Below are positions 1 through 8,258 of a stretch of DNA of 64,000 nt, one piece after another. Each line of letters begins with the position of its first letter. Position 1 is the first letter of the stretch. The DNA is from Candidatus Binatia bacterium (GTDB lineage: Bacteria; Desulfobacterota; Binatia; UBA9968; JAJDTQ01): positions 1-64,000 of the forward strand of contig JAJEAI010000103.1 in assembly GCA_022824205.1 (NCBI GenBank), in the 5' to 3' direction. A program made the translations under genes and the position numbers. Under the pieces are notes generated by a model that saw only the letters and a program-made list of their open reading frames with translations, searched no databases and was not told where the DNA came from.

Positions 1-423
1 CTGGCGGCTCAACGCGCGCAACTCCCGGAACGGCTGCGGCGGCACGTGAGAAGGCGTGCACAGCCCGAACTGGCACACGCAGGCCAGCCACACGCTGTCG
101 GCCACATCGGTCTTGCGCCCCTTCAACTGCTTCACCTGCTGGGCATGCACCAGGATCGCTTCGATCCCCGCACGCTCCAGTGCCTCGAAGGGCGCCACCC
201 AATACACCCCGGTCCCTTCCATCACCGCCGCCTCCACCCCGTGCCCGCTCAACCATTCCGCCATCTCCTCCAACCCTCCCGGCGTGGCGACAAATTCCCG
301 CGTCTCCACCACCGGCTCGCCCCCGCCCTCGCTCAACCGCACCGTCGCCGTGATCTGCATCTTGTGAACGTCCAGTCCCGCCGCCCGCGGGTGCACCACA
401 TGAAGGCCTTTGGTCTCCATCAT
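1..423 (-). CDS. IS110-family transposase, N-terminal part (cut by window edge)
   Basis: The minus strand reads an open frame from ATG at 423 to the window edge: 141 residues with no stop. The start of an IS110 DEDD transposase/recombinase is recognisable. There is G-L-D-V-H-K with D18, then M-E-G-T-G-V-Y with E69, then K-G-R-K-T-D-V-A-D with D106 and D109, matching the RuvC-like acidic tetrad of this family. A second ATG at 420 is equally possible. IS110 enzymes move circular intermediates and need no long terminal inverted repeats, so none is expected. The C-terminal domain with the catalytic serine lies outside the window. Whether the element is intact cannot be judged here. Confidence 0.88.
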   Translation of the reverse strand, partial: MMETKGLHVVHPRAAGLDVHKMQITATVRLSEGGGEPVVETREFVATPGGLEEMAEWLSGHGVEAAVMEGTGVYWVAPFEALERAGIEAILVHAQQVKQLKGRKTDVADSVWLACVCQFGLCTPSHVPPQPFRELRALSRQ

Positions 424-812
424 TGCGTCCCCCCTTGCGCTTGCGGTCGCAACCCTCTATGGTCGCAACGTGCCGTTGTAATGGCGGTGTGCGGGGATAA
501 CGGCCGGAAACACACGCATCGGAACAAGCCGATGCCGTTCGTTTTGCCGCGCGTCCACGGCCTAAGGCCGGGCACTATACGGGGTGCGGAGCCGACCGCC
601 GGATGCAGTTTGACAACGGGGAAACAACCGCCGTTAACTCGACGCTCTCCAATCCCCGCCACCGCCTCCTTTCACACTGCCACGTTGCCAACTGCTTCGG
701 TAGCTCCTTGCTCCAACCCCTTCTGTTTCATCCTACGGGGTGGCTTGCCGCAGGCCATGGCCGTTTGACGCAGGCCATCGCGGAGTCGTACACAGAGGCT
801 GCAAGCGTATGC
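424..812. other. Non-coding gap; possible IS110 left end / bridge RNA region
   Basis: About 390 bases without a convincing gene separate the transposase start from the first gene of the next operon. It contains a 9-base direct repeat GGTCGCAAC (445-453 and 461-469). A TTGACA box at 610-615 is followed 18 bases later by a weak TTAACT, which may serve the downstream operon. In the IS110 group the non-coding left end upstream of the recombinase encodes a structured bridge RNA, and this stretch has the right position and size. I could not fold it, so an RNA gene here is inference. Confidence 0.3.
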
Positions 813-1247
813 ATGGACCGGCATCACAAGTCACCGGCGGATGTCCATCTGGACAGCAGCGGCGTGCGTTCAACAACAGTGGTCGAGTGGCAAACCCCAA
901 ATGCGCGAGTACGGCGGGCATGGGCCAATGAGATCGACACCACGGAAGCCGGTGCCTACGCCTGTGTCTTGGCAGCGGTTGAGCTCTTCTATGGCCTCGT
1001 TGCCGTCCGCCGGGCAGAAACAAAGACCGGCGCCGACTACTATGTTGCGCCCAAGGGCAGAATACAGTCCGATCTGGAAGAATGTTGGCGGCTTGAAGTA
1101 TCCGGCGTGGATCGTGGACAAGAGGACACGGTCACGCAGCGCCTTCGGACCAAACTCGCTCAAGCCACAAGAGGGCACAGTAACCTGCCCGCGCTCGCGG
1201 GTGTGGTCGGTTTCAAGGCGCGTTTGATCCTGTTGGCCAAGCTTTGA
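813..1247 (+). CDS. Conserved hypothetical protein, first gene of a three-gene operon
   Basis: 144 residues from ATG 813. Upstream in-frame sequence looks non-coding and is not included. The body has a compact conserved look (NEIDTTEAGAYACVLAAVEL, then RRAETKTGADYYVAP, then LEVSG). I recall similar small proteins in cyanobacteria and proteobacteria next to a TPR-like partner like the next gene; this is memory, not a search. No catalytic motif, signal peptide or membrane segment is seen. The stop lies 20 bases before the next start. The sequence appears less GC-rich than the catabolic genes further right, and a transposase adjoins, which fits recent transfer. Function unknown. Confidence 0.7.
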   Translation: MDRHHKSPADVHLDSSGVRSTTVVEWQTPNARVRRAWANEIDTTEAGAYACVLAAVELFYGLVAVRRAETKTGADYYVAPKGRIQSDLEECWRLEVSGVDRGQEDTVTQRLRTKLAQATRGHSNLPALAGVVGFKARLILLAKL

Positions 1248-1267
1248 ACTCCGTGACGAAGGGCACA

Positions 1268-1705
1268 ATGTCCTGGATCGAACACCACGAGATCAGTGAG
1301 CGTCTGGCTTCGGACGCACAGTTGGCCCTGAGCCAAGGTAGGAGGCAAAACGCTTTCGACTTGTATACCCGTGCCGCTGATGCCGAGGCAAGTGCCCTTG
1401 CCGACCTGGATTTGTCCAAAACGCGGACGCTCGGCATCTCTGCGGTGAGCGCGGCCTCGCTGTACTACAAGGCCAAGAAGTTTGGCAAAGCCAAGGAAGT
1501 CGCGTTTCGGTGGTTGAACCACGCGGCCACCCCCGTGTTCGCCAGGAACGAGTTGAGCAGCCTTCTTCAGTCTATACGGGAGGAGGCCCCGGACGTCTCG
1601 GCTTCGTCACCTGTGCGGAACATCCAGCCCACGATTGGGAGGGTTGATTGGCGATACAGCGTCCGTCCATCACCCACCGCCGAGATCTATCTTTATAGTG
1701 GATGA
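1268..1705 (+). CDS. Hypothetical helical (TPR-like) protein, second gene of the operon
   Basis: 145 residues from ATG 1268, chosen because GAAGG lies just upstream. A TTG at 1244 overlapping the previous stop would add eight residues. The protein is almost all helix and resembles a short TPR/helical-hairpin fold: ASDAQLALSQGRRQNAFDLY, then AVSAASLYYKAKKFGKAKEV. Such proteins usually mediate protein contacts. Its TGA overlaps the ATG of the next gene, so the two are almost certainly co-translated. No enzyme motif is visible. Role unknown; a partner or inhibitor of its neighbours is a guess. Confidence 0.72.
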   Translation: MSWIEHHEISERLASDAQLALSQGRRQNAFDLYTRAADAEASALADLDLSKTRTLGISAVSAASLYYKAKKFGKAKEVAFRWLNHAATPVFARNELSSLLQSIREEAPDVSASSPVRNIQPTIGRVDWRYSVRPSPTAEIYLYSG

Positions 1706-2322
1706 ATAGTGCCCAGTACATCAGAAACTTGGCGGACACCAAGGCGTTCGCGGAGTCCGCTTGGCTGATCGAACGTCGGATCCGGGAGTTGGGGGCCAAA
1801 GAGGGCGATACCTCGCCAATCGGCGGTGCCACCGGGTGGCGCAAACACGACGTTTGGGAGTCGCTCAAAACGGTGAGCCACTTCAACCTTGGTGTTGCGC
1901 TTGAACTGCGATTGAAATGCCTGTTGGCATTGCATCACATAGCGCCGACGAGACGTGGAGCCCAAGGCCATTACTTGAGGAAGCTGCTTGAACGGCTCCC
2001 CTCTGAACTGTTGAATCGGCTCGAAGCACTTTACCGGCAGGCCATGGCCGAGAGAACCGTAACTCTCCTGGCGTTTATTAGCACTCAAGGACCTGAACGT
2101 CCGAAGGGGCCTCCCGATCGAAGTCTGGATACTCTGAGGGACTTTTGCACGTATCTCGATGAGGACGTCGGGCTGTGGGGCAAGCGATATGCTTGGGAAC
2201 AGCTCGATGAAGAGGACACATGGCGACACTATTTGACTGACCTCGACGCAATGCTGGACTTTCTCGACCGCTCCGAAGAGCTGGCCGCCGAGTTGGCGAA
2301 GGAAAAGGGCCTTGTCAGATGA
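1702..2322 (+). CDS. Hypothetical protein, possibly HEPN-like, third gene of the operon
   Basis: 206 residues starting in a four-base ATGA overlap with the preceding stop. The centre (ALELRLKCLLALH, then GHYLRKLLERLP, then LEALYRQA) looks like the helical bundle of HEPN/AbiV-type proteins, where a conserved helix carries LE..LK. A clear R-x4-6-H RNase motif is not evident, so nuclease activity cannot be claimed. The C-terminus is acidic and helical. With the two genes upstream it forms a tight cassette beside a transposase, an arrangement common for defence or toxin-antitoxin modules. Function is not recognised. Confidence 0.7.
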   Translation: MNSAQYIRNLADTKAFAESAWLIERRIRELGAKEGDTSPIGGATGWRKHDVWESLKTVSHFNLGVALELRLKCLLALHHIAPTRRGAQGHYLRKLLERLPSELLNRLEALYRQAMAERTVTLLAFISTQGPERPKGPPDRSLDTLRDFCTYLDEDVGLWGKRYAWEQLDEEDTWRHYLTDLDAMLDFLDRSEELAAELAKEKGLVR

Positions 2323-2450
2323 CTACCGGCCCGGGAAGTGGCGACAATTGGCTTACATTAGCGCCTAATACGACCCATCGGATGGCTGCCTCAAACGGCA
2401 CTTTGGCCTCCGATTCATAGAACCCCAGGGACGCCTTGTGCGTCCCCGTA

Positions 2451-2480
2451 GTTGACCCGGAAATGGTTGACCCGGAAATG
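2451..2480. repeat. 15-bp perfect tandem duplication
   Basis: GTTGACCCGGAAATG occurs twice head to tail (2451-2465 and 2466-2480) in the 249-base gap between the unknown operon and the convergent transporter gene. This is probably a replication-slippage duplication. Nothing else is seen in this gap. Confidence 0.9.
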
Positions 2481-2571
2481 CTGGGGGGAGCATCAATCTC
2501 GCCGGTCTCCTGGAGCAATACCGCTTGCTAAGACAAGCGTGGCGACGCGCGCCGATCGCGTTAGCCCCGCG

Positions 2572-3441
2572 TCAACGCCCCACCGACACCAGGATGATCC
2601 CCGTCACCACCAGCACCGTCCCGAGAACCGTGCTGCGGGTCACCCGTTCCATGTCCCGGAGGAAGATGACGGTGCCCAGGAGGATCCACATGGGCAGGGT
2701 GGCGGTGATGGGGGCGATGACGATGACCTCGCCGGCGTTGAGGGCGTAGAGGATGCCGCCGGCGGACACGCCTTCGAAGAGCCCCGCCGCGACGAAGGGC
2801 CAGAACGCGCGGCGGTCCCAGACGTAGCGTTGCGCCAGACCCGGCACGACCTGGGTGATCCCCAGCAAGGTCAGGCCCACCGTGCCGGTGACGGCGGTGA
2901 AGAACACCGGCTCGGGGGTCAGCGTCAGGGCGGCCCGCCGCAAGGGGAAGGCGATGCCCGCCATGACCGCGGCGGCCAGGGGCACGAGGACGTACCACCG
3001 GGGGCTGTCCGCTCTGGCCTCGGCGGCCCTGGCGCCCTCACTGGAAATGGCAGCGATGCCGGCGACCACGGTCACGTTGCCGAGGAACACGGGCAGCGTC
3101 AGTTCTTCCCCAAGCAGTGAAATCGCGATAATGCCGGCCCAGAAAGGATGGGTGGCCCGGAGCGAGCCGCTCCGGGCGGCGCCGATGGTCTGCATGCCCC
3201 GATAGGTCAACTGGCGTACGAACGGTTGCAGGCTGCCGGCGGCGACCATCAGCGCCACCGCGGTCCAACTGAAGGCCGGCATCCCTCGAATCGCCACCGC
3301 CACGCTGAAGATCCCGGCCTGGAACACCATCGAGAACGTCGTCACGGTGGCCGGGGTGGAGTAGCGCAGTCCTCGCCGCGCGACGATGAAGCTCACGGCA
3401 TACATTGCGGCGGCGACGAGGGCGACAAGTTCGGGGATCAT
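2572..3441 (-). CDS. EamA/DMT-family transporter
   Basis: 289 residues with about ten hydrophobic segments in two five-helix halves. The first half starts MIPELVALVAAAMYAVSF; the second starts near residue 152 (WYVLVPLAAAVMAGIAF). This is the typical layout and length of EamA (DMT superfamily) inner-membrane carriers, which mostly export small metabolites. The C-terminal TVLGTVLVVTGIILVSVG helix is characteristic. The gene lies 199 bases downstream of the binding-protein-like gene on the same strand. The substrate cannot be inferred. Confidence 0.88.
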   Translation of the reverse strand: MIPELVALVAAAMYAVSFIVARRGLRYSTPATVTTFSMVFQAGIFSVAVAIRGMPAFSWTAVALMVAAGSLQPFVRQLTYRGMQTIGAARSGSLRATHPFWAGIIAISLLGEELTLPVFLGNVTVVAGIAAISSEGARAAEARADSPRWYVLVPLAAAVMAGIAFPLRRAALTLTPEPVFFTAVTGTVGLTLLGITQVVPGLAQRYVWDRRAFWPFVAAGLFEGVSAGGILYALNAGEVIVIAPITATLPMWILLGTVIFLRDMERVTRSTVLGTVLVVTGIILVSVGR

Positions 3442-3640
3442 GGCGAGGTGTTACACCCTTACGCGGAGGCCGCCGTCCGGGTCATGGTTTCGGCGAGAAC
3501 CGGCGTCGAAGGTCCATGCAACCGCGTCAACACCCGTGGTTCCCGGCGGGAGAGTCGGTGGCAAGGGTGGCCGGCCGGCGCTCCCGCCAGTATCCGGCCC
3601 GTTCGGCGTGTCGATGCCTTCCGATGCCAACACGGAGCGC

Positions 3641-4561
3641 TCAGGAGCCGGCCGCCGGGGCCTCGGGGCTCGCCGCCCCGGGCGCGAGCCAGCGCGACGC
3701 CAGATCGGACACGCCGACACCCGCGTTGGGCGCGGTCAGGCGCACGAGTCTCTCCACCCGCGGCAGGTCGACGGTGAGACGCGGGTCGAGCAACACGAGG
3801 TACTCGTCGTAGAGCACGGCCGCAAGGTCGGGCGCATAGCCGAACACCCGGTCGAGCATGGCCAGGGTCTCGTTCCGATGCCCCTGGAGGTAGCGGATCG
3901 CCTCCCGGTGCGCGGCCAGGAACGCCGTGATGGCATCACGCTTCTCGCTCAGCCGCGCCGCCATCGTTTCGACGGTGATGGGCATGGGATCGTCCGCGAC
4001 GACCGGCCAGCCGGCGAGCGGCAGGAAACCTCGTTCCCGGGCGACGAAGTCGAAAGGCCGCGGCAACAGCGCCGCGCCCGCGGACCCCTCCGTAAGCCGG
4101 TCCAGCGCGTGCTGATCGGTGGCCACCGTGTCCAGGCCAAGGTCGGCCCCCAGTTCCAGGCCGCCGAGGCTCCGGAACGTCTCCGCCAGCGGCGCCGTCT
4201 CGGCGATGACGCGGCGGCACGCCAGCACCTTGCCATCGAGATGCGCGAGATCGTTTGTCCCGGCCGGGACCATCAACACGTAGGGGCTGCTGTTCATGCA
4301 CGAGCCGATGAGCCGCGTGGCTCCCGTGCGCAGGAAATGCTGGAGCGACGCCCGCCCGATGACGAAGGACAGGTCGGCGTCACCGGCCGCCAGCGCCTGG
4401 TTGCGCTCGTCCGTGCCTTGCACGTGGTCCCAGGACAGCTCCAGTCCGTGCCGGCGATAGATTCCCTGCTCGATTCCCAGATAGCCTGTCGGGTCTCGCG
4501 GCACGCTTTCACTCCCCTCGCCGAGGACCCCGTAGAGCACCCTTAGCCGTGTGACTTGCAT
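3641..4561 (-). CDS. Periplasmic-binding-protein-fold protein (NMT1/THI5-like), no signal peptide
   Basis: 306 residues from ATG 4561, which has GGAGA just upstream; an earlier in-frame start would only add residues encoded by the palindromic repeat. The fold signature is that of NMT1/THI5-like or ABC substrate-binding proteins: a GIEQGIYRRHGLELSW opening, the AAGDADLSFVIG strand-helix, a central LDGKVLACRR and a C-terminal helical lobe. There is no hydrophobic leader and no lipobox, so secretion is doubtful. Some proteins of this fold are cytoplasmic enzymes (4,5-dihydroxyphthalate decarboxylase, Thi5), so an enzyme is a real alternative. No ABC permease or ATPase adjoins. A second signal-less protein of the same fold starts at 40565. 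Confidence 0.72.
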   Translation of the reverse strand: MQVTRLRVLYGVLGEGSESVPRDPTGYLGIEQGIYRRHGLELSWDHVQGTDERNQALAAGDADLSFVIGRASLQHFLRTGATRLIGSCMNSSPYVLMVPAGTNDLAHLDGKVLACRRVIAETAPLAETFRSLGGLELGADLGLDTVATDQHALDRLTEGSAGAALLPRPFDFVARERGFLPLAGWPVVADDPMPITVETMAARLSEKRDAITAFLAAHREAIRYLQGHRNETLAMLDRVFGYAPDLAAVLYDEYLVLLDPRLTVDLPRVERLVRLTAPNAGVGVSDLASRWLAPGAASPEAPAAGS

Positions 4562-4597
4562 TCGGTCTCCTGCCGTCTTCCCGCGAGGCCCAAAGGC

Positions 4598-4715
4598 ACT
4601 CCGAATCGTCATTCCCGCGGAAGCGGGAATCCAGGGGTGGGGAGGGGCAATGCGACGTGTTTCCCCGCCTCACCCCGCCTGGATTCCCGCTTCCGCGGAA
4701 ATGACGATTCGGAGT
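4598..4715. repeat. REP-like long inverted repeat, copy A
   Basis: Two arms, each with the hairpin CATTCCCGCGGAAGCGGGAA or its reverse, face each other around a G-rich centre. The outer ends ACTCCGAATCGTCATT and AATGACGATTCGGAGT are perfect complements. Copies B, C and D share the design. A second conserved block (TCTTGCCACACCCTGTTTCG) lies about 50 bases to the right at 4769-4788 and is also found beside copies B and D. The rest of the 450-base gap up to 5011 holds no gene. Confidence 0.92.
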
Positions 4716-5011
4716 GGCGGCGCCGATTCGAAGTGGCGGTGCCGTATCGTGGCTCCACGGAGTCTTGCCACACCCTGTTTCGCCGGAAACACGTATCCGC
4801 AACGTCTGCTCCGAGTAGAGACAAGGCCCGATCATCCCGCTCGCCGGCTCCGCCCGGCAAAGCTTGACACCACCATAGCGAAGGTGTACCGCCTTGCATA
4901 GGCGGACGGGTCTGGTGCCGTCTGCCCCGCTTTTCACACACTGGTTCGCGCGCCCGGCTACGACCGTCCGCCCGCCGCGCGAACAGGACCCATTTCGAAG
5001 GAGACACAGCC

Positions 5012-6088
5012 ATGAGCATCGCACTTTCCCACGGCGGAACGACCATGTATTCGTCCCCTTCCCGCTCCGACGAACTGTGGGTGGGGACACGCAAAGGCAT
5101 CGCGGTCCTGGAGCGTGAAACCGGCGGCAACGGCTGGCGTGTCGCCCGGCACATGCTGGAGGACAAGCACATCAGCGCCATCCACCAGGAACCGGGGAGC
5201 GGCCTGTTCTTCGCCGGGGCGTTTCATGCGGGGCTGCACGTGAGCGGCGATGACGGCGCCACCTGGAAGGCGCGCGAGAACGGGCTGACGGAGCTGGACG
5301 TCTATAGCATCAATTCGTCGCGCAGCAACGGCCGCACCCGGCTGTATGCCGGCACCGAGCCCGCGCACCTGTTCTGCAGCGACGACCTGGGCGAGCACTG
5401 GAGCGAACTGCCGGCGCTGCGGTCGGTGCCCAGCGTGCCCAACTGGAAGTTCCCGGTGCCGCCGCACATCGCCCACGCCAAGCACATCAACTTCGATCCG
5501 CACGACCCCGACACCGTTTACGTGAGCGTGGAGGTGGGAGGGCTGCTCAGGAGCCGGGACCGCGGCGAGTCCTTCGAGGAGCTTCTCGGGATCTACGAGG
5601 ACGCTCACAGGCTGGTGATCCACCCGCGGGACTCCGATCGGCTGTACGAGGTAACCGGACGCGGGTTGTACGTCTCGGAGGACGGGGGCAAGAACTTCGA
5701 GGAGCGGCTCGTGAGGCCGTGCGAGAACGGCGATTATCCGGACGGATGCGTGCTCAACCCGCTGAACCCCGACATGATGTTCCTGAGCGCGGCGCAGTAC
5801 AACCCGGGGCAGTGGCAAAGGACCCACTCCGCCGGCGCACGCATCTCGCGCAGCATGGACGGCGGGCGCACCTGGGAGATCCTGCGCAACGGGCTCCCGG
5901 ACCGCCTGCAGGCGAGCATCGAGGCGCTGTGCCTGGAAGCGGCGGGCGATTCGGTCTCGGTCTTCGCCGCCACCACCAGCGGCGAGGTCTATTGCAGCGA
6001 CGATGCCGGGGATAGCTGGTCCGTCATCGCCAGCGGGCTGGCGCCCATCTCCAAGGACTTCCACTACAAGGACTTGCAGGCCGCTTAA
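5012..6088 (+). CDS. BNR/Asp-box repeat (sialidase-like beta-propeller) protein
   Basis: 358 residues from ATG 5012, preceded by a good AAGGAG. The chain is a string of Asp-box repeats spread over the length: SGDDGATW, SDDLGEHW, SRDRGESF, SEDGGKNF, SMDGGRTW and SDDAGDSW. Such S-x-D-x-G-x-T-W boxes mark six- or seven-bladed propellers of the sialidase/VPS10/YCF48 type. No signal peptide and no sialidase Arg triad are evident, so a cytoplasmic propeller of unknown role is more likely than a glycosidase. The gene stands alone, with a hairpin following. Confidence 0.85.
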   Translation: MSIALSHGGTTMYSSPSRSDELWVGTRKGIAVLERETGGNGWRVARHMLEDKHISAIHQEPGSGLFFAGAFHAGLHVSGDDGATWKARENGLTELDVYSINSSRSNGRTRLYAGTEPAHLFCSDDLGEHWSELPALRSVPSVPNWKFPVPPHIAHAKHINFDPHDPDTVYVSVEVGGLLRSRDRGESFEELLGIYEDAHRLVIHPRDSDRLYEVTGRGLYVSEDGGKNFEERLVRPCENGDYPDGCVLNPLNPDMMFLSAAQYNPGQWQRTHSAGARISRSMDGGRTWEILRNGLPDRLQASIEALCLEAAGDSVSVFAATTSGEVYCSDDAGDSWSVIASGLAPISKDFHYKDLQAA

Positions 6089-6161
6089 GTCCAAGGGTTC
6101 CGAGGGCCCGTCCCGGCACGGCCGGGCACACACAACGCGAGAAGAGCCACCGCGGCCATAG

Positions 6162-6192
6162 CACGGGGGCGGGTTTCATGCCCGCCCCCGTG
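6162..6192. terminator. GC-rich hairpin between genes
   Basis: CACGGGGGCGGG (6162-6173) pairs perfectly with CCCGCCCCCGTG (6181-6192) across a 7-base loop, 74 bases past the propeller gene. There is no T tract on either side, so it is either a Rho-type or pausing hairpin or part of the next gene's leader. Confidence 0.45.
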
Positions 6193-6270
6193 TCGGTCCG
6201 CGCGGGCGAACAACGGAGGACGGCGCGAACGTGAAAAGGATGCGTCGCGCCGCGCAACGGGGATGACTCG

Positions 6271-7287
6271 ATGAAGTTCGGCTTGTTGGTTGACTGTCAC
6301 GTGCGCGAGGGTATGACGCAGACCCTCGCTTTCGACGAGTTGTTCGATCAGGTGGATGCCGCCGAATCCATGGGGCTGGATTCCATCTGGATCGTCGAGC
6401 ACCATTTCCGGCCCAAGGCCTCGGTGCTCTCCGCGTCCATGATGGTGGCCGGGGCCATCGCCGCGCGCACCAAGCGCGTACGCATCGGCACGGCGGTGCA
6501 GGTGCTGCCGCTGGGCAACCCGCTGCGCATCGCCGAAGAGGTGGCGTCCATCGACCACATCAGCCACGGGCGGTTCGACTTCGGCGTCGGCCGCAGCAGC
6601 ATCCCCAAGTTCTACGACGGCTTCAACATTCCCTACTCGGAAAGCACGGCGCGTTTCACCGAGTCGTTCGAGATCGTCATGCGCGCCTTCACCCAGGAAA
6701 CGTTCTCCTTCGAAGGCGACTACTACTCCTACCACGACGTCAGCATCTCGCCGCGGCCGCTCCAGCAACCCTATCCCCCCATCTACATGGCCGTGCGCAC
6801 GCCCGAGGGCTTCGCGCACACGGCCCGGAGCGGATTCAACGTGGTGCTGTGGTTCATGGGCGACTACTACGAGGACCGCCTGCAGATCTATCGCGAGGAA
6901 TGGCAGGCCGCGGGCCACGCCGAGCCGCCTGAAGTCCACGTGCGCGTGCCCATCTTCATCGCGGAGTCCGAAGCCGAGGCGCGGGAGATACCCCGAGCCA
7001 GCGTGGAGCACGACCTCCACCGCGTCATCGGCGAGGCCACGGCCATGAACGCCGCCGACCGCGTGGCCCAGGCCCAAGCCTTCCTGCAAGACTACGATTC
7101 GTTCCTGCGCACCCGCGTCATCTACGGCTCGCCCGAGTCCGTCCTCGACCGCATCGAAGAGTTCCGCGAACGCACGGGCCTGACCGGCATGATCCTCGAC
7201 GTCAACCACGGCGGCCAGATTCCCCACGACCAGGTCATCAACTCCATCCGCCTGCTCACGGAGAAGGTCGCCCCGCGGTTGACGTAG
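6271..7287 (+). CDS. LLM-class flavin-dependent oxidoreductase (luciferase-like)
   Basis: 338 residues, the usual size for the bacterial luciferase-like TIM-barrel monooxygenases, which use FMNH2 from a separate reductase to oxidise an organic substrate. Recognisable parts are the N-terminal MKFGLLVDCHVREG, then GLDSIWIVEHHF with the His typical of the family, TKRVRIGTAVQVLPLGNPLR, and DHISHGRFDFGVGR. The C-terminus carries the YGSPESVLDRIEEF element found in most LLM proteins. The gene stands alone between two hairpin/repeat-containing gaps. The substrate is unknown. Confidence 0.92.
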   Translation: MKFGLLVDCHVREGMTQTLAFDELFDQVDAAESMGLDSIWIVEHHFRPKASVLSASMMVAGAIAARTKRVRIGTAVQVLPLGNPLRIAEEVASIDHISHGRFDFGVGRSSIPKFYDGFNIPYSESTARFTESFEIVMRAFTQETFSFEGDYYSYHDVSISPRPLQQPYPPIYMAVRTPEGFAHTARSGFNVVLWFMGDYYEDRLQIYREEWQAAGHAEPPEVHVRVPIFIAESEAEAREIPRASVEHDLHRVIGEATAMNAADRVAQAQAFLQDYDSFLRTRVIYGSPESVLDRIEEFRERTGLTGMILDVNHGGQIPHDQVINSIRLLTEKVAPRLT

Positions 7288-7346
7288 GCATCGGCCCGAC
7301 ACCATCCAACATCGCACGTCCCTGCCCCGGGTCGCGTGCCCCTGCC

Positions 7347-7367
7347 ATTCCCGCGCCCGCCGGGAAT
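7347..7367. repeat. Degenerate REP-like half copy
   Basis: ATTCCCGCG and CGGGAAT form a short hairpin closely like one arm of the long inverted repeats A-D. It sits just upstream of where the decayed ATPase gene becomes recognisable, so it may mark the deletion breakpoint. Confidence 0.55.
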
Positions 7368-7394
7368 CCGGGGACCGATCCGCCGCCAGCCTTC

Positions 7395-8258
7395 CTGTCC
7401 ACGCCGGCCAGACGGAGCCACAAGCGCCCTCGTTCCCACGCCCCGCTCCGCGAGGAAGGCGAGAGCCTGCTGGGGCTCGAACTCCGCCGCAACTACCTCG
7501 CCGTCCTCCGCGTCCTTGCGGAACGGAGCCGCAGCCACGCGGAACTGCGCGAGGCTCTTCCCGACCTCCGCAGTCTGGGACCTTACCTGCAAACCCTGAC
7601 ACGGGACTTGCGGTTGGTGGAGAGGGAACTCCCGGTTTTCGCTCAGGAGACCGGCAAGGGCGCCCGGTACCATCTTTCGGACCCGTTCCTGCGCGCATGG
7701 CTCTCCATCCTCCAACCTGCCTGCCAGACCGCGCGGGTGCTCCCCGCTTCCGAGGTGGCGCAACGGCTGGTCTCCAGGCTCGCCGGTCTTGAGGGGCGGG
7801 CGTTCGAGCGCATGGTGCGCCAGGCGAGTGAAGAGGCCTCCCGGGCGGGCGACGGCGACTTTCCCCTGACCGATCTGGTCCGTGGTTACTGGAACCGGCC
7901 GCGAACGCAACCCGCGTCCATCGAGATCGACCTTGTGGCGTGGAACGAGGACCATCGCCGTGTACGTTTCGGCTCCTGCAAGCGCGACCCCCGCCGTCAC
8001 GACCGGACGTCACTGGGGGACTTTTACGACCACGTGCAACGCTTCCTGTCCACGCGCCGGGGCAAGCGGTTCCAGGGCTGGCGCCGGGAACTCGCGCTCT
8101 TCGCTCCCCTGTTCCCGGCGGACCAGCGTTCCCGGCTGACCGCGGATGGGTGGGTGTGCCGCGACCTGAGCGACTTCCGACGCGCGCTCAGCGATGACGC
8201 GCGCGGGGTCAAAGGGGATTGGACGGTGGCCGACCAGATCGCGGGAGAATACCGATGA
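7395..8258 (+). pseudogene. Remnant of an ATP-binding protein (AAA ATPase with DUF234-type C-terminus)
   Basis: A frame recognisable from about 7446 (LREEGESLLGLELRRNYLAV) runs to the stop at 8258. It matches only the C-terminal half of archaeal-type AAA ATPases: a winged-helix part, then GKGARYHLSDPFLRAWL, then a PD-(D/E)XK-like end with EIDLVAWNEDHRRVRFGSCK. The N-terminal Walker A and B ATPase domain (about 200 residues) is absent, and no good start codon or ribosome site precedes the frame. A TTG at 7608 is the first possible start. The stop overlaps the next gene's ATG, as in an intact operon, so the loss is at the 5' side. Confidence 0.75.

Noticed and set aside
4562-4612. A longer start for the binding-protein-like gene at 3641
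   Set aside because: The added residues are encoded by the palindromic repeat copy A; ATG 4561 has a proper GGAGA site.
6085-8013. A 642-codon minus-strand open frame
   Set aside because: It is antisense to the luciferase-like gene and the ATPase remnant, both of which have clear family motifs on the plus strand.
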